Below are positions 13,933-28,043 of a DNA stretch of 64,000 nt, in pieces. A model generated the notes under the pieces. That model was not told the DNA's origin and did not search any database. It saw only the letters and a list, made by a program, of their open reading frames with translations. Source of the DNA: Hymenolepis diminuta (taxonomy: Eukaryota; Platyhelminthes; Cestoda; Cyclophyllidea; Hymenolepididae); contig CAADRB010000061.1 of NCBI GenBank assembly GCA_900708905.1, forward strand, positions 1,163,122-1,227,121, written 5' to 3'. Position 1 is the first letter of the stretch. Every line of letters begins with the position of its first letter. The position numbers and the translations under genes are program-made.

Positions 13933-15103
13933 AAACCTACCAACACGTCCTTACCAGGCAGCATATCTTACATTTTTGTGTACTGTTTATTTTTCTTAGG
14001 GTGTATTTTATAATAAGGGTGCCGAGAAAGAATGCGTGGCTTATTTTGTAAAAGTACTATTTCTGATACTTGCCTTAAAATGCATGCTTTCGAATCTTTT
14101 GAAAATTTAAATCGAAATTGTTCATACGAATGGCAATGAGTAATAATGCTTTAAATATTTCATAACACAAACAAAAGAGAAATCTCAATTGGATAATAAA
14201 GTAGGATGCTTAACTTTCAGACAGAAGACAACAGGATTATTTTGAACAGAAAATTATTAAAATAACAATTTTGTTATTTACAGATCTTTTGTTTGCTATT
14301 AAACTCTATCTTTGATTCCATCATGTAAATTAATATGTCTTCAATACAGGGGTTTATTTACAAATTTACGAATATTCATTGATTTCAAAATTATATTGTT
14401 AAGACTTTGCAAAGATATTATGTCATAATATTTTAAAATGCACTGTGTTCGAAGTATATCAAATCAGTTTTATTGTAAAATGATAAGCATTTTTTTATCA
14501 AAATTTCACAAAGATAAATCAAAGTTGTAGCTGAGTAGCTAATAAAAATGTGAATTCTACATGACTTGAAAATTGATTAAATTTTTTATTTGAGAGGATT
14601 TCTCGAGTAAGGTAAGAGAGGAAACGCTAGCTACTCTTTCAGATGCCACTCCAAAAATCGCTTCCTCAGATGTGCTTATACATGTGTGCTCGTCACAATT
14701 CATGATGTACCGCCGACAAACATACAGTGAATCACTTGAAGGAGTGAATACGTAAACAATTCTTCTATTTCAATAAAGGAAAACTTTGTTAATTATGACA
14801 TTTATTTTATCCACCCGCAGAGTGTTTAAATTCAGAGAAATTTAAAACATAAAATGAAAGTTAAAATTACTCTGGTCGTTCTATTATTCAAAAGCGAAAT
14901 TTGTGTTCGAGTCTTTTTGTTTAATAACTTATATATGGATAGGATTGAGGAGAAATGCTCACTTATCATATTGAACTTGATAGTACTTTTCAGCAAATTA
15001 AATAAAAGAGGTAAATTAATTTTTTAACATCATTGATTGTTTAAAATACAAAGTAGTGTTTTTTAGTCGGTTAAATAATGTGTTTTCCAACCAGAGGTAT
15101 CCG

Positions 15104-15185
15104 TGTGGCTTAGCAGGAGAGCCTCCAGTTTTAAATATCATGCCTTGATCGACTTATTATGGATGGGATTTGACGTGACACTCTT
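15104..15185 (+). pseudogene. tRNA-like A-box sequence (SINE head candidate)
   Basis: GTGTGGCTTAGCAGGAGAGC is a good A-box/D-arm, and CCAGTTTTAAAT could be an anticodon arm like that of tRNA-Lys. The B box is eroded (TTGATCGACTTATT). A similar TGGCTTAGCAAATGGC occurs near 27580. Confidence 0.35.
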
Positions 15186-18100
15186 GTTTAAGATTTCCAC
15201 TTCTAGGGCAGTGGTAGCAGGAACATCAGACATCATATAAAGTTCAAAAAACAAACATGGAACAGGAGATTGACACAGAAATCGGTAATAAAACTCGCCA
15301 GAAATTACCTAAAATTAAAATTTAGAAATAAGTGTATATCAAAGTTATTTTCAGTAATCTTGAGGCCGGATCTAAAATGATCGCATACATTTTAAAAAAT
15401 AGTTTTATTGCCTCTTGACTAGTGAAGTTTTATTCGATTTACATGCGTAAATTCTTTTTCCTTGTCATTGTAAATAAAAATTCATATTTTAACTAATTGT
15501 GAAAATTATATCCTCTTTTAAGCTACTAAACCCCATTGGAGCACTTACTCATGTGCTTTTAATGTGTTTTGTACTCCAATAGGAGATGAACTTTATAAAT
15601 TTGTCTAAACTAAAATTATGTACAAAATTTATATTTAAACAATCTATTTAATTGTTTTTTCTACTGTGATTATCCGAAATCAGATATAGTAACCGGAAAA
15701 ACCATGGATTTTATAGTGGGGTTAAATATTCTTATCATCGTATATAGCAAAATATTGTTAAAAATTAATCCCTTGGAGATTCTAATGACCAAGACTGTAA
15801 ACAAATGTGTTTTTTAAATTATAAATATCTCAGCAGGAATCATTTTTTGATTTCTCAATCGGGTTAAGTAGGTTTGAGACACGTCAAGATCCCCTATGTA
15901 TATCACCACAAAAATGCGCCTAACTTGCATTTTTCACACTCGTTCTAATTTAGGGGACCTTTCCATTTAAACAGTTGGGCCAACACCACATTAACATTTA
16001 GTATTTGAAGGCGCGATGATTTTGTCCATTCCCACAGCAGGTCAAGATTTTGAGTTGATCTTATCTGAGTTTTACTTTTTATCACTGAATGCTTGGTTTC
16101 ATGAGCCTTTAGAAACGGTAACTCTATGCTTAGCATCAAGGGATCCCTATAAATTTTGCAGTCAATTGGACGTGAGTGTTCAAGACCGAATTAATTAAAA
16201 ATACTGAGAATTTAAATTCTTCTTGTTTGTGTTTAAAGCCAATACATGAGAATAGTCTCACTTAATAAAATTAATTAACCTGCCCAATATCTTTCAGTTC
16301 ATTCACTGGGCCAAATTCCCAGTTACTTAGCGAATAATTTTAGTAACTTCTATTTCTCATTCTAATTTCTTGCTTTTAGAGATTTGAATAAAATTTGAAA
16401 ATTAAAATTAACTTTAACACTTGTTTCAAAATAAAATAAGTATTCCAATTTTATTGCTTTTTTAACTAATGTTCCCATACCAACTGCCTTTTTGTTATAT
16501 ATTTAATATTTTCCAAAAAATTCAATTCCCTATTATTAAAAGCAAAATTTATTATGCTTGTTGCTCACTTAACAATGAAGAAATTGCTTTTCAACGTAAA
16601 AAACCATTACTTAAAAAAATTTTAAGGAACTGAAAATTCTTAAACTCTCTAAAGAAGAATATTATTTTTTTAATCACTATGTAATTAGTCCATAGCTCAA
16701 TAAATGTGCGTTTTAATTGGATCGCAATAAAATTTTTTTTTCATTGTTGTTCGGTTCTGTCATTATCCCCCTTTTGTAGACATTTCTGACTTTATTTGGG
16801 ATCAGAAGTTTTAAAACGCATCGCAAGTGTTTTAATCTGCTATATATATTTAAATTTATTAAAATTTTCAAGATCACAATAGCGATAGGAACAGTGATTT
16901 TTAAAATGTAATAAACTATGATTTAATTCAAATTCAATTGCACAATACGAGAGTGGACATACATTTCAGAATGTTAATTAAATTTCCAGAGTTTCTCCAT
17001 TCATCACTTTACTCTTTCAACGATCTCACCCTCATTTGTTTACCGACTGCACTATTGTTAAGAGTGCCTGCAAATGTGTGATTTGATGACTAAATTAGGT
17101 CATAGATATTTCGTTTTGTTTTTTAGATCAAGGACAAATATGTAAAGGAGCAGTTCAATTCTCATATCTAATATCATTTTGCTTTATCAATTCTCATTCT
17201 ATAAAATTTGGTAAAAACATTTGTCAAAATAATATGTCACTAATATGAGAAATAGTAAGTAGTATGGCTCACCAACTGCTAAATCCTTCTTTGCCTCCGA
17301 AATAGCCTACAAATCCTAAAACTCTGTAACAACATGGATTTACAAAATTGTAGGTTTTTCTCAAAATATAACATTTCTACGACTCTGTGATTTATAAAAT
17401 TTTAACTAGTATACAATAATTATTTACAATCAAATTGTTATTTATTTTCATGGATAACATTTGTCATTTTTATCCAACACTAATGCACTAATTATAAATC
17501 TCAATGCCGAAAGAAAAATCAAAACTTTCTCCAACGGCGCACATAATTGTAATTAATTTAAAAGAAGATAGTAATTTTCTAATACTGCAAATACATTCCA
17601 ACAATATCATATATCTTTCCCAATTATCCAATGTAAGTTCAAGAGGGATGAAATCTAAAACCACTAAGCCGAAATTAACATATTTTCCAGTACCTCAATT
17701 TACGTTAAATTCTACAGCAAAAAAACTTCAGAAATTTTGAGGCGCCATATTTTATTACAAACAGAATTATGCCCTATTCTCATGTCAAGTTAGGAAAAAT
17801 ATGCATTTTTCTATTAAAAGTCTTTTGGCATACGCGTCTTTAAGAAATTGTGGATGCATATAAAAGGGAAAAGATTTTGTGTTATCTCAAAACATTCAAG
17901 CCTAAGTCCCAAATACAAATTACGGCCGTTTGTACACTTGTAACTTTGCATCAAATGACCGCAATATCTAGAATTTCACTAATTTACTTCCCATATATTT
18001 ATTAAAAGAATAGTGAGAAGATATACAAACTTTATTATAAAAGATTAAAAGGATTTTAATAGCTAGAACAGTGCAAAATTCTGTATTTCGGAAAGAGAAT

Positions 18101-21100
18101 ATTTGGAATTGACCGAGAAAAAATTTCTAAAGACGTCATTGTCAAATAATACTATAAACTTATGAAAGATACCTCGCTTCAACAATGCTAAAGAAAAATA
18201 GCATAAAATTATAACTTTATAAGCAGTCGAACTTGATTGTAATGTAATTCCAGCTAACATTGTCAAAATATCTAAAAATGTCAGTAAAACGGAAAAGACA
18301 TTTAAAGATTTTAGAAAGTTATGTAACAGTATCCAGTTCTTTCGAAAAAATTACGTACTTTTCAAGGATATTCATCAGCTCGGACAAACAATTAAATAAT
18401 TAAAATTTATTTAAAATGTGAAAAGTTAGGAAACATAAAATGGCATGTTGCTATCGTCAAAGACGTAAATATTTAATAATTTACATAATTTTATTTTCTC
18501 CTTAACAGATTGTGCATATTTTAACAGATTTCAATAGACATAATTTTGATGAAAAATGTTATCCTTTTAAAAATACTTATTTTTTTAAATCGAAATGCTC
18601 CTCTCTTGTTTAAAGAAGAGAATTCTATTTTTCAAATGTACATATTTAACTGTGAAAGAATAGCAAATAGCACACATAATCGGTCGATATATTCAGTAAT
18701 TTTTGCGTTAGAGTTTTGTCAAAACTCGTTCTCGATTTTCATGTTGAACTACTGTCTTTTAGGAGAACAGATTAATTTACGTGTTTAGTACTATTTCATG
18801 CTAATAATATGCGTATCTTTTCTTCTCACATTATCCAAATGCCTTTCTACTGGACATTTTTTCCACTATCGCATTGGTAAAAATGTTCTCTAAGATCTCA
18901 AACTTTCAAATTTTAAAAATAAATGTTTAAGTCAGTGCGAATTTTTCTAAAAGGACCATTTAACTAGCACAACATTATTTATAGCTGGTGTCATTTTATG
19001 CTCATCCTATTTAAAAAGCCGTCTGTTTAACTTCTAAATAATTCTTTGTTCTTCAGGAAATATTTTATTGCTGATCTCACAACACAATAGGGGCCAGGGT
19101 TTTTATACACCACTTTATCATAAAAGTAGAGAGCCTTATTTTAATAAATTTTAAAAGTGATATTATGTTAACTGTGTTCTTCTCTAGTTAACCAAATAAA
19201 ATAATATGCCTCCGGTGCATGACTAGAGAAGTTAAAGTGAAATCAAATGTTGTTTACTGAATAATGTCATTTTTATATTCCTATCGCACAAACCGTTACT
19301 TTTTTAAAAACAGCATAGGGCGTTATCCAATAGAAGTAGCGATTCAAATATTTGTAATTTTTAATAAATTTTTATTACAAGAGACATATTTTTAATTACA
19401 TATGGATTTTTTGCAAATACAGACAGATAAAAGTTCAGAAATTTTATTTTAACTATAATAATTATATAATGACCGTTTTCATTGGTATTTCCTATTCTAT
19501 CAATATCATTTTGGCATAAAAGGTTAAACTTTAAAGAATTCATTATCTTTATTCCGAAATTTGCTTAAAGAGCAAATGATGGTAACTTACTTGATGTCGG
19601 CTAAGTCTGTTGAAAAAGGTAGTGTCTTGACTAAGATAGGTTGTCAGTTTAGAAAGAAAATACATGCATCCACCTTAGGAAGGCAGCATCTTTAGTTGAA
19701 ATAATAACATATTGCCATAAAATCAAATGGAACTAAAAACTTATTTTTCTGTTTTGATTTCTAATTACTTTTTCATTCTAATTTGCTATACATGTTGTTA
19801 TTATTCTTTCTATTATTCATAAATATTTACATTGCGTTTCGAAACTTGCTGTCTTGATCGGCAAGCGGCGCTCAAAACACTAAATGTTAACACAACGCCC
19901 CGACTGGTTATTTGAATTCTCTTCCAGATGATGCGATACAGTAGATTATCCCTTCATCTGCTAATTGCATTTGTATCTTAAAATTATATTTCCATTTTGG
20001 TTATCTTAATAAGTAGTGGCATTACGAAATTAGATTTAAGAGAATTTTTCAATCTTATCAGCATATCAATACAATTAAGTAATTGAAAAAACAAACAATG
20101 CCTTACAACAAATTCAGTGAAATGAATTTGCTGATAACTAATGATTAGTTCAAATGGAACCAGTATTTTGACAAGTTATAATGTTATTCTATTTTATTCC
20201 ATTTAATTGTTAAAGATATTTCAAAAAACCCGATAATATTTTATGAAACCACCTTGATATCTGGCTCCATTATTAATTACACCTGTATGCAATTTTATTT
20301 GCTAAAATAACCAATAACTTTAATTCGTTTAAAAATTTAATTCGATAGTATTTTACCAATTTATAAAATTTGATTGAATAGATAAGGTGCTTTATGGAAA
20401 TGGAAGTTTAGGTCAAAAATGTGTTCCCTCCAGATCTACACATTAAAGCTCGAAAAGTTTTAGGTTTTGTTGTTTCAGATCTACATTCATTAACTGTAAG
20501 ACACTGTTTAAATGCTTAAGTATAACTATTCACATTTAATGACAAGTCACATGTACTACAAATGCATGATTCGTGTCTTGAGGAGGTCAAGTTGGGAATT
20601 TAAAATATGGATCGAATGAATTTTTTGTCAAATTCTGTTGCTTAAAATTTATAATAGGACTCACATTCAAAGTGCCAATGCAACGCTAATAAACAAAGTG
20701 ATTCAAGTTTAAAAGCAAATGAAAGAGAAGGCTTCCACACAAGTTTCCTAATTGAAACATTATAAAAAAGGATACTTTAATTCGTCTGTTTACGATTGGC
20801 ATTGCAAGTTAATGGCAATGTTTAATGATTAATGTTTAATGATCTTGTAATTTTATAAATATGATGCTTAACGTTTTGGTCATATTAATAATTACGGTAT
20901 CTGTAGTATAAAAGTATTGCTTATTAGTCCTCGGTAAAACTTGCCTAATTAATCTTCATATGCTTACCGCCAGTGGCTTATGTGAATATCTCCTGATTAC
21001 GAGGTGAATTTTTGTATCTCAAAATACATTTGATAATAGTAATATTTTTACCGAATGTTTGGCATCTGGTAGAAATATTCCTGTAAGCACCTTCGATACG

Positions 21101-21383
21101 CACTTGGCTCTAAAACGGACAATTCACTTAACTTAATTTGATTAGCCGTTTCTTTAAGGCAATGTTTTGTTCATTTGTGAATATCATTAATATAAATGTA
21201 ACGCTAAAGCAAGAGTTTAAATTTACAGACAAATTAGATTCTGCTGATCTAGAATAAAGAAATTCAGTAGTTTAGTGCACATTTACAGAGCATATAAAAC
21301 CATAAAACGATATAATTCAATTGAAATATTCCAAAACACACATGAGCGCAAACGAGCGTTTTAAAAGAAATCCTTTTGAAAAA

Positions 21384-21520
21384 AGTTTTGCCACTTCTTA
21401 GTCAGCAGGCAAACAACCTGCTCACATCAAAGAATTTCGATTCTTTTCAGTAAACCCGATTTGCGAACTTGCGGGATAATATCTTGTTTGAAATATATTT
21501 CTCCTGCAAATGCAAGCGAA
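21384..21520 (+). repeat. Dispersed repeat R3, copy 1
   Basis: CACTTCTTAGTCAGCAGGCA, AACAACC, ACATCAAAG and GAAATATATTTCTCCTGCAA match 28687-28820 in order. Confidence 0.6.
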
Positions 21521-22779
21521 TTGTATGTGTTATAAATTAATTAGATTCCCACAAATCCCAAAACTTTACTCCAAAATTCTGCAACGCAATAACCTTGCAA
21601 TTCGGCATATTTTAAAAATATGCAAATCGTGTGAAATAATTAGCAATGAATTGTTAATATAAGCATTCATTCACTTTTATCCATTAGTATTTAAATGTCT
21701 CAATAGTTAGACAATAACGACATTATATATATTTCGTCCCACACTGTTGCGATTTTTGAATAAGTCACACTCGACATTTAACTCTTTTACTGGTTTTAAT
21801 GGTTTATGTTTTCAGAGCAGTTTTAATCAGGGCATATTGAATAAAATAAGGCAATATACAAAGAGTTATTATTCATGTATTGTTGATTTTGTTTTCTACC
21901 TTATATATTTTAGTATCCACTTTTTTTACTTATCTTCACTTTGAAAATAAAGAAGCCCGTTTGAAAATTTCTATATAATTACCATTAGCCACTTTCATTA
22001 ATTTATATAAGAAAAAGTGCAGTTCTTAAGTGGTCTATAAAAAATCATCCTTTAACAGAAATGATTTCGTCGAAAATTATCTTGGTCTGCTAATCGATTA
22101 AAGATCTGTTGTTTTATTTAGTATTAATACACATTGTAAAATTAATTTGCAATTTTAATAATAGCCAATACGCTTTGTTTGCAGTTTCTATTTTGCAATA
22201 AACTTCCATTTAGACATTGTTACATGCTTTTTGTACAAATTAAAACTATTGCTTTTACTTCTTTTGCACTGCCAGTAACTGCATGGCTATAAGAAGAGCG
22301 GAACAATAACAAATGTTTACTAGCTCTGTCCATTATATAACGTGTGTCTTTTCTTTCGTTTAGTTTAAAGGTCCATTCAAGAGCTTGTCGATGGCATTCA
22401 GACATCCCGTCTATTTCAGTATCTGCCTATATTCATTCATCCTGTATATTGAAGAACAATTAAGTGTCTTTCTAAGCTATTTTTAATCCTTTCATTTTTT
22501 TTAATATTAGATCTAATTAATGAATACAGATCAAAAATGAGATGAATAAGCTGTTTCAGATATAATACGTCCTTTAGAGGATAAAGGCGTATCTCAAAAG
22601 AAGAAGGTAAAAAAGACATCTCTACTTTTAAAAATGAGAAAATCTACCACCGGTTGGCATTTTATGAAAGCAGAAGCATTTTGTCAACTTTATCAATTCC
22701 TTTACCTTTAGCTAAATTGTCTAAACGTTGGTACATTTTATGGAAAATGAAACTTCTACTCATTCTTTGCGGCAAATAT

Positions 22780-22920
22780 AACCGCCCCGTAGGTCTGCAA
22801 TTAGTCATCGCCAATGAAAACCTCCAGATGCATTCTTCATGAACACCAAAAAATGACTTTTGCAAGGAGACTGAAAATAAAAAGTAAGGGACTTTGTTTG
22901 CTCAAACGTTTTGCCAAGAG
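22780..22920 (+). repeat. Dispersed repeat R2, copy 1
   Basis: CCCGTAGGTCTGCAATTAGT followed by CAT, then TGAAAATAAAA and GTTTTGCCAA about 75-120 bp on, as in copy 2. The antisense peptide AMTNCRPTGRL is shared only because the DNA is. Confidence 0.5.
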
Positions 22921-25301
22921 CAACGTTTGTTGTGGGTTTCGATTCCTCCTTTAAATTTTGCTCCACAATGCAGTGTGTTAAAGCAATTAAAATTGCAAAT
23001 TGCGATATGATAGCTCACATGTTTTTTAAAAAATCGACTGATTCATTTAACTGAATGAGCACATTTGGAGGTCTATCTTTGGTTGTAATATTTTTGTATA
23101 TATATATAATGATATCTATTCATTGTTTTTTCATTTGTTTATTATTCATTTAAAGTTTTATTTATGATTTTTCTATTTCCGTTTACTTTTTCATAGAGTT
23201 TTAAGTCTGATAATTTGACTAAACAACATATGCCATGCTATTGACGCTAAAATGTCATTAAAGCGTCAAATTCAGAACTATTTCCGTTATAGTACAAGAA
23301 AATAAATCTACATTTTGCCAGTTCATCATTAAATTATTGGTTTAGGAAGACTGTAAGAAAGAGAAAGTATTTAAGTATTTTTAAATTTTTCTAATGTAAA
23401 AGTTCTAACCCAATTTGTTTTCCCCATTTATTTCCCCATATTAGGTGCATATTTTAAGAATGTTATTAAATATCTCAGACTAAATCTTTGGTAAAATTGT
23501 TGGAAGTTATGGAAATTTTTCTTCACTTTCTTTGCAAATAATGCAATTTTTCATCTTAGAAAGACAAATTGTCGAAACTGCTTATTACTGGTTTCCGTTG
23601 CGGCGGACTTTGTGGCTCAGTAGTATTTTACCTTAGTACTAGCTAAAGTTTGGTTAATCAGAAGATTATTCACGAATGTCAAGATAACAAATGTATTTAT
23701 TAATAAAAAATTTCATAATATCTTAGTTTCAAAGAAATATGTAATTAAAAATGAAATCACAGTGCAACTTTTTAATTACTAAAACTAAAAATTATATTAT
23801 CATAAAATATAATTTAAAAAACAACAGTACTACATACAGCTTTGTGAATTTAGCTCAAAAAAGTGAAGGTTGCTGCGCGATATTTAAGAAAGAATTCAAA
23901 ATGTTTTAGCTTGGTTTCCTTTTTTGCAGAAGCGTCAACAGATAATTTAAAATTGAAGGAATTTTTATCTCAGAACCTTCGCTGCCTTTTATCTTTGCTA
24001 GTTATCTCTGTTCGGTTTCATCGAATTTAAGATAAGTATAATTATAACTTCTAGAGTTGTTGTTAATGTTTGTTATATTGCTTACAAAATTCGTCATTTC
24101 TTTCAACTTTCTCAGCCAAACTTTCAGTTTACATGTCATGTATTTCTTTAAGTATTGCATTATAGTGACGATACTTTCTTTAATCTAAAACGCGACATGG
24201 GATTCCTTTTTGGTTTTTTCCCTTATCATCATAAAATGATATTATTATTGCCAGTAAAATTATTTGATCATTCCCAGTAAAAGGAAAGTACTTAATAGGG
24301 AAGAGAGCACAAAAATCTAATAATTAATGCAGAAAATAGAAACAAAGTCTACGACTCATTCTACCATAATCTTTTTCATGAAATATTAATTGGTCGGTAT
24401 TTGCATTATCTTATTTACATTATGGGTGAGTAACATGCATAAGAGTCACAATACGCTCATGATTATATTTGACTTAATTACAAACAGCATTGTTGAAATA
24501 GAGGATTGTCAGTGATTTTGGCATAAATACTTTCAAGCCTATATTATAACAGCATGACTGGGACAGAGTGAAGACTTTTTGACTTGTATTCCAGAGAAAC
24601 CTAAATTCCGTCACCCCATCTTCTTGCACTGAATTACCGAGTGGGGTTTTCCATCTGCATCTCCAAGTTTGCGTCGATAAACATCATTCTTGTGACCTTT
24701 TATTATAAAAATTTATATAATTTATACTATTGCTTTATTAAAATCAGTCCAACGAAAAGTCATAAAAAAATACAAATAAACGATCAATAATAGCATTATG
24801 TATTCATAGAGAGTACCATTTAATAATAAGATAACGATTAAATTGTTTTATTGTTAAGAATTTTATTTCACTTTTTTATTTATGCTATTCATAAAAATGG
24901 ATGCCGCTAGATTTGCCGAACAAAATAGAAAATATCTACATGTGAATTCTTGATTTCTAACGTACAATTGGGTCAAAAATTGGTTCCCTCCAGTGCGTCA
25001 AGTATTGACGTAAAGGTTAAAAATTAAAATTATAATTGTTATCCAGAGAATTTTCAAAGTAATTTACAATTTTTTTTTATGGAAGGCAATCGGCGTCAGA
25101 GAGCATTAAATTTAGTTAATAATAAGTAGTCGATTACCAAAGTGATAAAGAGGGTAATGTTAAGATATCAATGAGTTGAATGATATCAAAAATGATAACA
25201 AGGATAAGGGGGCTGAGCAAATGTTTTTGGAAAATATTTGAAAATAATTATTTCATTCTTATATTAATTGAAGTGAGCGGATCCAGCATTTGACATAATT
25301 A

Positions 25302-25332
25302 TCCGGTTGTAACAGAAGTTCTGTCCAATTTT
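25302..25332 (+). repeat. Left terminal inverted repeat of the mariner
   Basis: Begins TCCGGTTGTAAC right after a TA at 25300-25301 and pairs with the right end at 22 of 31 positions. Confidence 0.85.
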
Positions 25333-26183
25333 CGAGCTATGTGTTTAGGGCACGATTACTTCAATTTAGTTTATTAATGCTGTAGGCTTATTTATGGTAA
25401 TTAATAATATATTATTTCTTCTTTCAGAGTGTATGATAATCATCGTTATTAATGACTATTTCTAGCTCTAATGTACACCAAATAAAGAGCATATCAGGCA
25501 CATTTTACTTTTTGAATTTCATCAAGGAAATACGACAAGCTCAGCAGCAAAAACACTCAAAGACACCCATGCAAATGACGTTGTGAATGAAAAGACCTGC
25601 AGAAGGTAGTTTTACCTTCTCGGTTCAAAAAGGATGACTTCACCAAACCAAGATCGGGATAATCAAAAAAACTCCATTCTGAGCCGTTGATGAAAATCCA
25701 ACCTGCACTACTAGAGAACTGAACAAAACCTTTAACGAAAGTCATATGAGCATATATAGGAAGATGAAAAGACTTGGCTGGGAAAGTCTCAAAGGCTAAA
25801 AAATGGGTCTCACACGATTGTCAGAAATCAACAAGCAACAGCGTGTGACCTATTGTATTTCACTGCGTTCTCGTGAACATCAGGCACCTTTTTTAGTCCC
25901 AATTATAACTGATAGCGACGAGAAGTGGATCCTTTACAACAATGATAAGTGCAGAAGATAGTGGCTAAGCCATGGTTTAGAGCCAATTTCACGACCGAGA
26001 AGTGGACTGCACCCGAAAAAATCCTTTGTGTGTATGTTGGGTTGGATGGTGGGTGGGAATTATTTATAATGAACTAATGGGTGACAATCAAACAATAGCA
26101 TCTGAAGTGTACTCTCAGCAGCTAACTCATTTAAAAACAGTTAACGGCAGGAAAAACAGCCTTATTTAATCAGTCGAAAAGGA

Positions 26184-26471
26184 TTGATCCTGACCCATGA
26201 TAATGCCACTTCAAGAGCAACCAGAAATCTCGTTGAAGAATTTGGCTGGGAAGTCATGCGTCACCCACCATATTCTCCCCATCTTGCACCAACCGATTTT
26301 CATCTTTTCAGGAGTTTACAGAATCATATAATGGGAAAAAGGCTTACTTCAAGAGAAGAAGTCGAAATGAAGCTAGTTTCTATGGCTTATATCTATGAAG
26401 AAGGAATCAGAAAGCCTACGGCAAGATGGAAAGATGCAATTAATGAAAATGATGGCTATGCTGAACACTAA
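26184..26471 (+). pseudogene. C-terminal catalytic part of the mariner transposase
   Basis: A 95-codon open stretch has LTHDNATSRATRNLVEEFGW, PPYSPHLAPTDFHLFRSL and GKRLTSREEVE, ending NDGYAEH. These are the second and third catalytic Asp regions of mariner (D,D34D). Only 31 residues separate the two Asp here, because the RPH that normally follows DNA is missing. Together with upstream stops this makes activity very unlikely. Confidence 0.9.
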
Positions 26472-26513
26472 ATAAATGTACTTTTGGCAAAATTTTCACT
26501 TTAATTAAAATTA

Positions 26514-26544
26514 AAAAATGGATAAAAGTTTCATTACCACCTGA
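26514..26544 (-). repeat. Right terminal inverted repeat of the mariner
   Basis: Read on the minus strand it begins TCAGGTGGTAATGAAAC; a TA follows the element at 26545-26546. Confidence 0.85.
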
Positions 26545-28008
26545 TATAAAGATATGTTGTAATTCGATGAAATCAGATACCGTAAGGACAATTACTCAAA
26601 ATTTAACTTTATATATCGCCTTGGCTTAACAAATACAATTGTGCTTTTATTTTGTTTGTACATTTAATGTCGATTCCAGATTTCTTTTAGTTGTCTCAAA
26701 CTTCTACAGTCTTACGTATTTAAATAATTTTCTTATATATTTTTTCCTTAGAAAATACTAGTTATTTAAGATTGTCAGTTTTCATATTAAAAATTCAGAC
26801 GGTTTTTCCCAATTTTTAATAGATAGAATATTTCATAGTGCTAATATGAAACATGCTGATTTCGTTTCAAGCTTTTATGGCAAGAGATGTGTATTCTTTT
26901 CAAAAGTAAAGATTAGCATTTTTATAGCAGATTCCGGATCAAGATGCAGTATTTTTTAAATGCTACCCATAAATAGAATTCTCTTATAGTCAGTCCGTTT
27001 GTTCGAAGAATGTTTCTTAGCATGTATATATTGTAAAGGAGAATGCTAAAAATCAATTTCCTTATACCTTTGTAGACTTTTTTAAAAACATATAAAAAAC
27101 TTTATGGTCGGTTAGAAATAACCTAACTAATGAAATAACAAAACTGAACACACTATTGGGCTCGTATTTAACAATGTACTTAAGAGCAAAATAATATTCG
27201 ATAGCAAGGAAATCCAAAGATCAAATGGAAAGCCAGTCTTCTTTAAATCAATACTGTGATCTCGAAATGAGATGCAGAAGATATATAAAAGACGGCTTAT
27301 CTTGATATTCAATATTGCTTCATCAACAACGGGCTATTTATGATAGTACCAGCATAATACACTTGTTCTCCACTGGCATGGATAGCTTAGTCTTCTAGAT
27401 CTTTCCACAGATGACATCCGGCGACTCATATTCTCCTATAAACTTAAATTTCATTTGCCTTTAAGTTGTACAATTAGAAAAATGTTATTATTTGACACAA
27501 GATGTATGATAAATCAGTATTACAAGTCGTTTTTTGTGTGCATATGGAACGATATCATATGTCACTAGAAGTTATAGCGTGGCTTAGCAAATGGCTTCAC
27601 ACATTCATCCCAGGAATTCTTTTCGTACGCAGAAATTAAGGCTAACTGAACCTAAATTTATATTTTTGCTTATCTGGTTGGCGCTCTAAATGTTTACTAA
27701 TTTACTACCAGTTCTACCACAATCAAATATTCTTAATTAATGGAGAAACACGAATGGAAATCTTATTCAGTCACATAAAATAAATATTAATGAATTCCAT
27801 ATCTCACATTATCATTATGTATTTGAACTTATTTTTTTGGATAGAGCAACTTGATAACAACGTGAAGCAAATGCTAGAATAGGTACATCATTTTTAACTA
27901 TTTTATTTTCAGCGAACACTCTATGCAGGCTCTATGGGAAACGAAGACATGAAAATTTTAACTGCGTTATAACTGATGCATAGTAGGGATGTTGACATCG
28001 GAAATTGA

Positions 28009-28043
28009 AGGGAGGGGAGGAGGGGAGAGGGAGGATGGGAGCA
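28009..28043 (+). other. G-rich purine tract, possible G-quadruplex
   Basis: Five runs of three or four G (28010-28012, 28014-28017, 28022-28025, 28029-28031, 28037-28039) are separated by one to five bases. This fits the G3+N1-7 pattern and is unique in this AT-rich window. Confidence 0.7.

Larger units (their letters stand above)
9131..25301. other. Gene-poor stretch
   Basis: Holds repeats R1 copy D, R4 copy 3, R3 copy 1 and R2 copy 1, and a tRNA-like sequence at 15.1 kb. Another A-box-like string (TGTGGCTCAGTAG) is near 23611. No splice-bounded exon or conserved protein segment was found. Confidence 0.5.
25302..26544 (+). mobile_element. Near full-length inactive mariner transposon
   Basis: The 1243-bp element is bounded by TA dinucleotides. 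Its ends are imperfect terminal inverted repeats (22 of 31 positions match): TCCGGTTGTAACAGAAGTTC on the left and the complement of TTTCATTACCACCTGA on the right. Inside are relics of a mariner transposase in the right order: a TCRR-stop-F remnant of the helix-turn-helix, DEKWILYNND around the first catalytic Asp, LHPKKSFVCM, GIIYNELMGDNQTIASEVYS, and the C-terminal catalytic block. Stops and at least two frameshifts make it dead. Confidence 0.92.
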
